Below are positions 20,789-30,700 of a stretch of 64,000 bases of DNA, in pieces. The stretch is from Closterium sp. Naga37s-1 (Eukaryota > Streptophyta > Zygnematophyceae > Desmidiales > Closteriaceae). The stretch is from assembly GCA_947471745.1 (NCBI GenBank), contig CANJKZ010000473.1:749001-813000 (forward strand). Direction: 5' to 3'. Under the pieces are notes generated by a model. It did no database searches, had not been told where the DNA came from, and saw only the letters and a list, made by a program, of their open reading frames with translations. The translations under genes were made by a program, and so were the position numbers. Positions within the stretch are counted from its first letter, which is position 1. Each line of letters opens with the position of its first letter.

Positions 20789-23464
20789 TTAGAACCCCAG
20801 ACGTGCCCAGCTGAGCAGAGAACCAATGAACAGCCCCACCACGAGAAACACCACCATCACCATACCAGCCGATTCAGCTCGGTCCCGAGGCACCTGGTTC
20901 GGAGCAGCCATCATAAGCAGGCTCGTCAACAGCCCGTTAGAAAACCCAAACGCCCCTGTAACAGCAGCAATAATGACCTCATGCCGAGCCCATAGGGGGC
21001 CCCACCACACACAGAGGGGGTAAAGAACGTAAAACCCCCCTCTCGCCAGTACTAGAGCCACTAACACCTTCAAATCCGTCACCAGGAACACTACCGGCGC
21101 CATTTTCCCAAAGAAATCGAACACGTTGTACATGCCTATAAGGAGGATGGGGTACCACGAGCCGAGCGCGTCAGACTGGAGCTCCGCTATAAACCCCGGA
21201 AAGATAGAAAGCGTGACTATGTACACTATTGAAAGCGAAACCGCGTACGGCCAGATCTGCTGCATGACCTCCCACTGCTGGCGGTATATCGAGGGAGCGG
21301 AGTCGACTATAGAGGGTACGTGTACGTGGAGGGAAAAAGCCCGGCCTTCAGCTAACATGGCTTCTTCAGAGCGAAAGGTGTGCTCCCACCAGGACACCAC
21401 ACGATCCCACACCCGCCTCCTTGCCTTGCCCGTACCATGAGAGTACCTGCCCTTGCTGGTCGCCTGACTGTGACTCTGTGCATACGCAAGAGCATACTCT
21501 ACCTTATCGCCTTGACAGACTCCGTGTTCTGAACTTTTTTCACCTTCCCTTTCCCCTTCTATCTCTGCTATCTCGCTGCTGCTGGCGCTACACCCATCCA
21601 TCAGCGGAGCACCATCAGCCACCGACTCTGCTTCTGCTCCTGCTTCTCTTACTGTCACTGCTGCTCCTGCCCCTGCTGCTCCTGCTCCTGCTGCTCCTGT
21701 TCCTGCTGCTCCTGCTCCTTCTCCTTCTCCTTCTGCGCCTGAAACGTCCCGCGCGCGCTCCTGCTCCCACCATTCCGCCTCGTCTTCAATCTGCAGCAGC
21801 TGCCGAATCACTTGCTCCTCCTCTATCGTCGCCTCTCGCTTCACCAACGGCTCTAAAGCCTCGTCCTCACTTGCCAAACCCCCCTCCGCAGCAACCTCCC
21901 CCTCCGCTTCTCCTTCCCCCTCTCCTTCCCTTTCTTCCGCCTGTCTGTCCGCCCCCACACTCTCCCCCACGCGCCCCTCCCCAGCATGTCCTTTCCCCGC
22001 CCCTGTTCTCTCCCCCTTCCCGCTCCCACCATGGCAGATTGCCTTGGCTGCAACAGCGCCCGAGCCAGGCCCGGATTGCCAAGCCTCCTTCCGAGCCTTG
22101 TCCCGGGCCCGGCGCTCAGCCTCGGCGAGCGCGGCGACCTGGGATTGGAGGAAGACGATGACGGGGAGCGAGTGCAGGCGGCGGAAGGCGAGGAGGCAGA
22201 CGACCAGGATGAGCGCGGAGAGCAGGAAGTAGAGATGCGCGGAGAGACGCAGGCCCGTGGGGGTGTTGGGGAGAACTGCCTTGGTTAAGATGCGCACTAC
22301 GGACACCACGATGCCTGCAAGTGATAACGGGTGGGGCAAACAGGAACGGGAGCGAGAACACAGGTACGTGTCAAGGAGAAGGGTTGTGGAGAGAAAGGGG
22401 GGCTAGGAGAACGGGCATATGTTCACGCCAGGAGGCGAAAACGGATCATGAAGGAGGGCCGGACCGAACAGGACCGAGCCCGACCGAATCCAGCTGAGAG
22501 TGACCGCATTGTGAGTGGACAGGTCGGCAGGGAGGCACGGCAGGAGGGGGCAGCGGGTCAGCCGAAGCCAACCCACCACCCGCAACCTGCGCCTGACCGC
22601 ACAAACGACCTGCCCAGTCAGTCCATGTGGCGCCAAAGTCAAACTCGCATGGCGAAGTGGCGGAACGCCGAGCCAAACGAGTAATCAGTATGATGGCGCA
22701 GCGGCAGATGAACCACTCGGTTTGTCGCATGCTGCTTCGTCATGTATCTGAAATGCCAGTAGCGTCTCACCTGAAACGCCGGTCGCGTCACAACATACCT
22801 GAAACACTAGTCCCGGCAGCGAGGGCTTGCGTGTACCGCTCGTGTAGCTCGCCCGCCATGCCGAACAGGCTCCCCTGCACCACCGCATCTATCGCCCCCG
22901 ACGCCGCAACCGCCGCGACTGTCATTGCCAGCGCCAGCGGCGACGACGCGGCGGATCTACCGGCCACGTCGGGGCTGTCCGTGTCTTGGAGGGCGTTGGG
23001 AGAGGTGGCGCCAGGAGCGGAAAGAGCGTCAAGCGCAGGGACGAGGAGGACGAGGAGAGTGAATGCGATGAAGCCGTGGACGATGCGCGTGCGAGAGGGG
23101 ACATGCTGGCCGTACCTAAGATTGGAAAGGAAAAGAGCAAAAATCGATTTTTCATATATAGACTAAAAAAAAAAAAAAAAAAAAAAAACAAAACTGTCAG
23201 AAAGTACGGGGAAAACGAGCTGAGAGTGTTGCCGCTTACTCACAATAGAACGAGAATTAGAGTGCCGAGGTTGGCGAACATGTACGCGACACAAAACAGC
23301 GTCGCGACGTGGGCCGTCGGATAGAGCAGGTAGAAGTAATCAACGGCTGTGATGAAGGCATTCCACGGGAGGAGAAAGCCGACGCCCAGCAGCAGGAAGA
23401 TGAAATAGGCGAGGTAAAACCGGTCAGGCGGAGCCACATTAGAGACCGGGATATGGTCCGCCAT
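20789..23464 (-). CDS. ENT: Equilibrative nucleoside transporter with a long cytoplasmic loop
   Basis: SLC29/ENT-family membrane carrier for nucleosides, closest by eye to plant ENT1/ENT8. Exons on the minus strand are 23464-23244 (donor ATT|GTGAGT), 23115-22799 (acceptor CTTAG, donor CAG|GTATGT) and 22314-20789 (acceptor TTGCAG), giving 687 aa. The start MADHIPV precedes a first helix YFIFLLLGVGFLLPWNAFITA, the ENT hallmark. Later hallmarks are VSVVRILTKAVLPNTPTGLR, IVYIVTLSIFPGFIAE, SWYPILLIGMYNVFDFFGK and GFSNGLLTSLLMMAAP. Typical plant ENTs are about 420-450 aa; the excess is one loop of about 280 residues (about 245-524) between the two helix bundles, rich in Glu, Gly and Ala. An upstream in-frame ATG at 23482 would add six residues. 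It is convergent with the coiled-coil gene, with 200 bp between stops. Confidence 0.93.
22744..22800 (-). repeat. Tandem copies of an ENT donor site
   Basis: The 3' edge of ENT exon 2 with its donor is repeated with a period of about 28 bp. On the minus strand TAGTGTTTCAG|GTATGT is followed by CGGCGTTTCAG|GTGAGA and then TGGCATTTCAG|ATACAT. The first two copies have intact GT donors; the third has lost GT. Use of the second donor would add about 28 nt and shift the frame. Confidence 0.8.
23164..23190. repeat. Poly(A) run in ENT intron 1
   Basis: About 24 uninterrupted A on the plus strand. On the transcribed strand it is a poly(T) run ahead of the CTTAG acceptor of ENT intron 1, where it may serve as an unusually long polypyrimidine tract. 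Confidence 0.8.
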
Positions 23465-23482
23465 GAGACGATCCGTCAGCAT

Positions 23483-25158
23483 ATTCGGGAGTTTTATGAT
23501 GAAACTGGATCAATCCGCGCGTCCAGACAGCATGATAGCAGTCGGAGCCCTGGCAATCTGGGAAGAGGTATCTGAATTGGCTGAATCAGCGCATCTGGCG
23601 GCGGTTCATTGAACAGGAGGAGGAAAGGATATCCGAGCAAAACACATCAGGGAGGCAAGTGTGTTCAAATACAACTCTTCATGACGTGGTCACATGTTAT
23701 CCTTCACAAAACTGCTCTGCTAATGACACTAATGCACATGTGAAGCAGATCACAAGACACCATTTCTTGGAGGAAGCAAGCAGCAGCACATCTTTCTGCC
23801 ATGGAGTCCATGGACTGAACACAGCTCTCTGAACTGAACACCACTTCAGGGAAGAACACAGCTCAGATCCCACCACCTCCACCACCGGACTTCGTCATTC
23901 AGGAAAGATCAAACGGTTGAGCAGAGACGCATTGTCATGTCGTCGATTGAACGGTACAGATTCTGAATTTCAGGCTAACATTGAAGCCAATCAGCAGCCA
24001 TTGTGTGTGTCGCCTGCTCTATCAGCCCGCCATCGATCGCCACGCCACTATCACCTCGGCCTGATCGGTGGCCCAAGCTACTGTAATCAACGCCACATGT
24101 GCTTTGACGAAGGAGCTTCACACGTGTAAGATTGCTTCAGCCAGTAACAATCGTTATGCGTATATAACATCCATCCAGTGATAACATGCGCGGTGAGGTG
24201 GCACACACAGGTGACACTAAGCACCATACAGATTGACGCGTTTGGTGGTTGTAGAAAGTCTCATTGACGTGTCAGACACTGATTTGTCAATCGGGTGAAG
24301 CGGCAGGTGGTGAAGCCTTGAATTCTTGTGCACTACTAGTCATGCGGAGAGAGGTGTGGTGGAGAGAGGTTTGGTAGGTCATGTCACGGATGCCATAACT
24401 TTCCCACTCCTAAATAAATAAATATTCGAAGTTTTAGAATCAGCCATGTGGGACAAATGGATGTTGGGTAAATATGCTCATGCATGGGAGAAGGATCAAC
24501 ATGTGGATACAAGGATTTTAAAACCACAAATATTTAAAGCCAAAATATATAACTTCACACAACAAACAAACACACTCCGGCAAGACCTTATATCACACTA
24601 ATTCTCCACTTGATGGTGCGGCAACTCCTAGGTCCTGTCGTAAACCTGCAGCCATGGCCAAACGTGGCCTCGGAATCACTACCGGTACTACACTCCAAGC
24701 TGATGCACTCTAAAGCCTGCACACAAAACACACTATGGGGTGAATGGGCCCCGACAATCTATGTATACACACACTCGAGGCCCTCGCACACCGCACACCT
24801 AATCTAAGAGGGGTCCTCCTCACAATCAATCCAATCAGCCTAGTCTAAGACGGGATTCAGCCGAACCCCGAGTCAGTAACGCAGTGCACGGCACTTCCTG
24901 CGATCGCCGCAGTATTACGGCTCAAGTCGCCAGTCCGAATGGTAACCACCGTACTGCCTGATGAGACTGCGACAACAAGAACTGAGCACGCCGCGAAGCT
25001 GTTGCGCGCCGTGCAGATGAGACACGTCATCAACGGTGGTGAGGAATTGGCTCCCGACGGGGAGAAGAATTGCGGCCGCAAGGCCATATTTACATGTTTC
25101 GACACGTCGTGACTCCTGATTGGAGCAGAAGCTCAGGTAATAGGAGCCACGATACACT
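23483..25158. other. Intergenic region with an AT-rich, possibly inserted segment
   Basis: No gene supported. About 24400-24620 is much more AT-rich than the surroundings (AAATAAATAAATATTC, AATATTTAAAGCC) and is followed by several ACAC-rich words. This looks like old inserted DNA, but I find no paired terminal repeats or coding relic, so it is not called a mobile element. Confidence 0.4.
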
Positions 25159-25790
25159 TTACAAGCCGGCGACGCAATACAGCGCGTCGGTTGTAGGCTT
25201 TTGCTCGGAAGCGGGCAGCCGCCAGACATCCATGCACTGGGAGACTCTTTCGGCACAGTCCTTAGCGTACTGCGCACGCAACCGTTGGCTCTCAGCCCGT
25301 CGCCGAATCCGCTGCTTAGAGTACTCGACGAAGTAGGTCTGGTTCTCCTTCTCCAAAGCTTTCCACACTGCCAATAGGTAAAGGGGTTAAACGTAAAACG
25401 GAGAAAAGAGTTAGTCGAGAGAGAAGAGGGACGAGGATAGAGACCGCTGGGATTTCAGAAACTAGAGGGAGCGGAGAGAAGAGCCAGACGAAAAAGCAGA
25501 AGCGGGACGGAGATAAAGAAAAATGTTACTGAGAGTCAGTTCGGCGAAACTGGGAATCAAGGAGGGTGCGAAAGGAGCAGGATGCACGAGCACATACCAG
25601 TGGAAGTGATTGCAGGCTTGACTCCCGCGTGCTTCGCTAGGGCGACGACGCACTCCTCACGGCTCAAATTGAGCAGCAGGCATCGCTCAATCAGGTGCTG
25701 CACCATCTGCACGTAGCTCCTAGTCGACTCTCGGGAATCGGCCGAAGACGGGGATCCTGCAGTGCCTGAAGAACGAGCTGGAGGACCCAT
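25159..25790 (-). CDS. Small protein with plant-specific TIGR01589-type domain
   Basis: Two exons on the minus strand, 25790-25598 (donor CACTG|GTATGT) and 25367-25159 (acceptor TTGGCAG), join in phase to give 133 aa starting MGPPARSSG. After a Ser-rich lead, residues about 27-105 match the plant-specific domain I know as TIGR01589: YVQMVQHLIERCLLLNLSREE in the first exon, then VWKALEKENQTYFVEYS in the second, corresponding to the family pattern VQNLIERCLQLYMN...VWQKLEEENADFF. The function of the family is unknown to me. The phase-perfect junction inside the domain (STG|VWK) supports the model. Confidence 0.82.
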
Positions 25791-27772
25791 AGTGTGCGTG
25801 TACAAGCTACTGAGTGCTAACGCGTCTGAATGATGCAGCCTCAGGAGCTATTGGAGTGGAAACGAGAGAATAGCCTGCTAAGCACTGGAAACGTAAAGCC
25901 TAAACAATTTGGAGGTCGAGACTTGAACCTCTAAATTGTATCTCGCAGGCAGGCCGTGTGGGTTTCGTATGGCGGCGGCTCCTTTCCTTATCGGGGGTTG
26001 CGTTGCGTGTTGCGCCAAATCTGGCAGCCCAATCGCCTGATGCTGCTGCTGCTGCTGTGGCTGTGTGGATGGGGTGAGTGGGAGGGAAGTGAGGTGAGTG
26101 GGTCTGTGGGAGAGGTGGGAGTGGATTGGGTGTGTCATCCCCTTGATCGGGGGGAGGTGAGGAAGGGGAAGTGGGGACGTGGCAGGGTGCGGGGTTGGGG
26201 TCAAGGTTTTCCCCCTACACGTCAACCTCCTCGGGGTTTCCGCCGTCGATTCCCCAATCCGCTATGTTGGCTAGACTGGCTCTCTGGCGGTCTTGTAATC
26301 GACCAGCGTGGCGGATTCCAGGGGGAGCCTGTTGGACGCGCTGTGAATCTGATTGGACTGCGGTGACACGCAGGTTACTGGCCTGAGGCACCACCCCAAC
26401 CACAAATCTCCCGCCAATCTCCGCGGGCTCTTATTGGCTTATTAACGCTATGGCATCACTGGCTTGTGCGAAGGGAGGAAGACACCTGCCGCCACGGTGG
26501 CAACCAGCGTGGAAATATGATCGAATTGCGTAAGGGTGCAGTCTGTTGAAGGGAGGCGGTTGTTCATGGACAAATTCAAGGTAAGACACGTCAGGATACA
26601 TCGCGGCACACATGTGCCGTTGATTTCTTTGCGAGGGAAACCCGCAGGAGGAAATCGTTGGCGGGGGATATCCATGGTGTTGAAGCGGGAACGTTGAGGA
26701 GTCGAAGAGACAGACGTGAGGCAAGCGATTTGGCGAAACTGGGGATTTCAAACAGCCTATCTAGTTCGAACACGTCGTCATCGTACTTGATCTCCCCAAC
26801 CACAAGTGTATCTTGGTGCACCGAAATCTGCACATCTGATTTCTCCACAACTTCTTTCTGTTCTGCCCCCACTGGGTCTGGATAAAGACCCCAAAATACC
26901 ACATGTGACGTGGAAGATAGTTGATGCCTGCAGCCTGCTAGAAAACAGAGTCTCGTCATTGTACAACACTGTACACATGCATTCTGTTACAGTACAGACG
27001 GAATATCTGAGATGTTGGCAATTTTTTTTCCAGCCTAAACGATGTGTCCTGGTTTGCTGGTTGGTGTGCAAGAACGAGCCCATCCAAATGCAACTGTACA
27101 TAATGTACACGCCTGACAAGTGCCACAAGACGTGAACCCTTGCTGCCCAACCAGAAACAAATCCCCGCCCCGAGATGGGACCAGTGATGCATTCAATAGC
27201 GGTGGATGCAGGTGGATTATATCGAGGAATCAAATTATGAGACCAGCAAGCACTACGTAGGGTTGACGTCATCACGGATTGCCACGTGCGAGAACATCTG
27301 TCTCGTACGAGCAATGAGTGTTTCTTGTAACAAAGGCACAATGTGATGTAATTCAGGGAAATAAACAAGACTCAGCACGTAGCAGATGTCTTCCAGGACT
27401 GCTGCAGTTTACACATATAAAGCTCTACATTATAGAGAAAAAAGCCTAGTCCTTTTGCTAGTAACAAATAAATGCTGCTGTAGAGCTATAGTGCAGCCAC
27501 ACACGCACTACATATTGCTAATGTGGAACAAAATGTAAAATGAATCAGGCTTCCACCCAAAGCATGTTAGTGCTAGTACATTACCCTGATGTTGAGCTCA
27601 CTTTCATAAGCATAACCAGCATCGCTTGGCCGCTCCACACGGCTACAACACCCTTGAGAAGCCCTGTCAAATCTGGCATGGAGATAAACTCCTCACCATC
27701 ATTATTGCACGGGGATAGAAACCCGCGCAAAAATCCCCACCTGGGCATAGAAACCCCCACTGTTGGTGTCAG
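25791..27772. other. Intergenic region
   Basis: No gene supported. Minus-strand open frames at 26591-26959 and 26778-27368 overlap and lack motifs. Around 25919-25960 the minus strand has a tRNA T-arm-like word (GAGGTTCAAGTCTCGACCTC) without the rest of a tRNA. The segment 27400-27772 is AT-rich and is the likely 3' flank of the CER1-like gene. Confidence 0.4.
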
Positions 27773-30700
27773 TCACTGCATGGGTCGTAGGCCGTGGCGC
27801 ATGGCAGCGTCCCATGTGGGGTCGATTCGGCTCACATCAATGCGTCCCACCTCATGGTAGTCCCACCCCTCCAGCAGATGCACCAGCCCCCCTGCATGGC
27901 ACGCGTAGATGTGCCCACGAGGCAGGGCCAGCTGAAGGTGGGTGGAGGGGGGGAAGGGGAAGATGGGGGAATTGAGAGACGAGGAAGCAATGAGAGTGGT
28001 CCTGAGACATGCCACAGTGGTCCCACCCCTCCAGCAAGCAGGCGCACAAGGCCTCTGCACGGCATGCATACATCTGCCCGCGACGCAAGCCCATAACAGC
28101 TCAGATGGTAGCACCAACCAGCTCACCTCACACACCTCAAGCTTTCACCTCACACATCAACTGGTAACCGCGCGGTCACACCAACCAGCTCACCTCACAG
28201 AACTTGAGATTCTCCACGTCGTCTGGTACCAGCTTGCCGTACGTGCAGTCTTTGCGGACCTCGGCGATGGGCGGCACGACAAACTGGTGGAAGTGCGTGC
28301 CGGGCGTCTGGTGACCGCATGCCTGCACCAACTACCGTCCTCCCCCCTCCCCCCCCCCCCCTTCCACCTACCCCCCTCAACTCAATTTGAGGTTCTCTAC
28401 GTCCTATGAGAACCCAACCCCCCATGGCCACACTAACGAGGAGCTCACCTCACAGAACTTGAGGTTATCCACGTCGTCTGGTAACCGCATGGCCGCCAGC
28501 TTGCCGTACGTGCAGTCTTTGCGGACCTCGGCGATGGGCGGCACGACAAACTGGTGGAAGTGCGTGCCGTGCGGCGCGTGCCGTTGCTCCCACCACATCA
28601 TGCCCTTGCCGATGATCCACACGGGGCATTGGCTGGCCTGGGCGTATTGCGTCACCTGCACCAGCAGGTGCTGTTTTTCTTCCGGTAGCTCTGAACGTAT
28701 GGCTTCAAACCGCTCTCTTGAGGGGGTCAGCATCTGACAGGATTTGATGGGGGGGAGAGCAAGTGGGGGACAGAGAGAAAGAGAGATAAGGAGGTACAGA
28801 GGCGATTCTTGAGTCAACTTGAAGACCAGCAGGTGCTGCTTCTCCTCTGGTAGCTCTGATCTTATGGCTTCAAAGCGCTCTCTTGAGGGGGTCAGCATCT
28901 GACAGGGTTGAGAGAGTCCGAGAGGACGAAGTGGAGGGATGTTGATGAAAAGGAGAGGAAAGAGTGAGGCGAGTGAGGCGGGTAGACTTCACAAGCACAG
29001 CACAGCACAGCGCACCTCAGAACACCTCAACATACCTCAGAAAACCTCAGCACAGCACAGTACCGCACTCTCTAGCACCCCACTCACCAGCACTCGCACG
29101 CCTCTCAGCGCCAGGTAAAGTGAAATCGACCGCCCGAGCTTCGTAGTTGACCTAGTAAAAAAACACCTCCCTCGCATCCGCTCTAATCTCCCTCAGAATG
29201 AATGATGGCTGCAGTGAGCGTGTTCCCATGCACCTCCTCCCCCACCACCAGTAGCACTCCCCAGGCCCCCACTCACCAGCACGTGCACGCCTCGTAGTGC
29301 CAGGTACAGCGAGATCGCCCGCCCGAGCTTGGAAGTTGACCCGGTCAGAAACACCTCCCCCACGTCCTGCCGAATCTCCCTCAGAATGATCGCCGCAGTG
29401 AGCGTGTTCCCATGCACCACCCGAACCTTGAGGTTCGGATGCCGGTCCAGAAACAGCTTGCCCCCGCCGTTGAGGCTCTCGTTCTTGTTGAGAGCGCCCA
29501 GAGCTAGGACTTTCACTCCTTGCTTGTCTGCTGCTAGAATGGCCGACTCTATCAGGCGGTTGATGGAGTTCCGCTCAAAGGGCATGAAATACTGAGGGGG
29601 ATGGGGTGGGGTGGGGTGGGGTTTGGGGAGGTAGGAGGGCATGGGTGCTTGAGACTCTATCAGGCGGTTGATGGAGTTCCGCTCAAAGGGCATGAAATAC
29701 TGAGGGGGATGGGGAGGGGTGGGGTGGGGTGGGGTGGGGTTTGGGGAGGTAGGAGGGCATGGGTGCTTGATATTCTATCAGGCTATTGATGGAGTCCGGT
29801 TCAAAGGGCATCAAGTACACATGGAACAGGAGAAACGCACGGCTCAGGAGGGAAAGCGCTGGCGGTGAGCTGGCAGTGAGCTGGCAGTGAGCTGGCGCAA
29901 AATTTGAGCGACAGGTCGGCACACGACCCACGCCCTGCCTGTCCGCTTCTGGTCCGTGCTGAACCAGGGGCATATGAACCACAGCACCAGGTACAGCGGC
30001 AGGCACACTCACTCACTCGCTCGCACACACCACTCCCACCCACCCACCCTATTACCGCCCTGCTCCCGCCCTCTACCGGCCTCCATAGCGGCCAGAGCAA
30101 CCACTCACGTTGATGCCGAAGCGGGGAATGGTCCAGATTTGCAGTGTGCGCCCCCGCAGGCGCTTCTGGTCCGTGCTGAACCACGGGCATATGAACCACA
30201 GCACCAGGTACAGCGGCAGGCACAGCCACCCACTCCCACACACCACAGCACCCTGCTACCGCCCTGCTCCCACCCTCCTACCCGCGTCCACAGCACCAGG
30301 TACAGCGGCAGGCACACTCACTCACTCACTCCCACACACGACTCACGTTGATGCCGAAGCGGGGAATGGTCCAGATCTGCAGCGTGCGTCCCCTCAGCCG
30401 CTTCTGGTCCGTGCTGAACCAGGGGCATATGAACCACAGCACCAGGTACAGCGGCAGGCACAGCACGAGCAGCGCGAACGTGGTCCAGGTCGGTTTGAAT
30501 GGGTGCGTGGAGCCGTAGGGCATGAGGAAGGGCAGGTGGAAGAAGGACTGCAGGTTCACCCCGTGTGCTAGGAACACAAAGTCGGGGTGCGTTATTTCGC
30601 CTGGAATGGGGGGAAAGGGAGCAGAGCGAGGGGGGAAGGGGAAGGGAGGGTGTGAGTATGGGCATGAGGAAGGGCAGGTGGAAGAAGCTCTGCAGGTTCA

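Noticed and set aside
24400..24900. Solo LTR in the AT-rich stretch
   Set aside because: No TG...CA-bounded pair, primer-binding site or target duplication could be identified.
25915..25965. tRNA T-arm-like word GAGGTTCAAGTCTCGACCTC on the minus strand
   Set aside because: No matching acceptor stem, D-arm or anticodon arm could be built, so it is at most a tRNA-derived fragment.
26591..26959. 123-codon minus-strand frame with a passably protein-like sequence
   Set aside because: No family recognised, no splice-consistent neighbours, and it overlaps other equally long frames.
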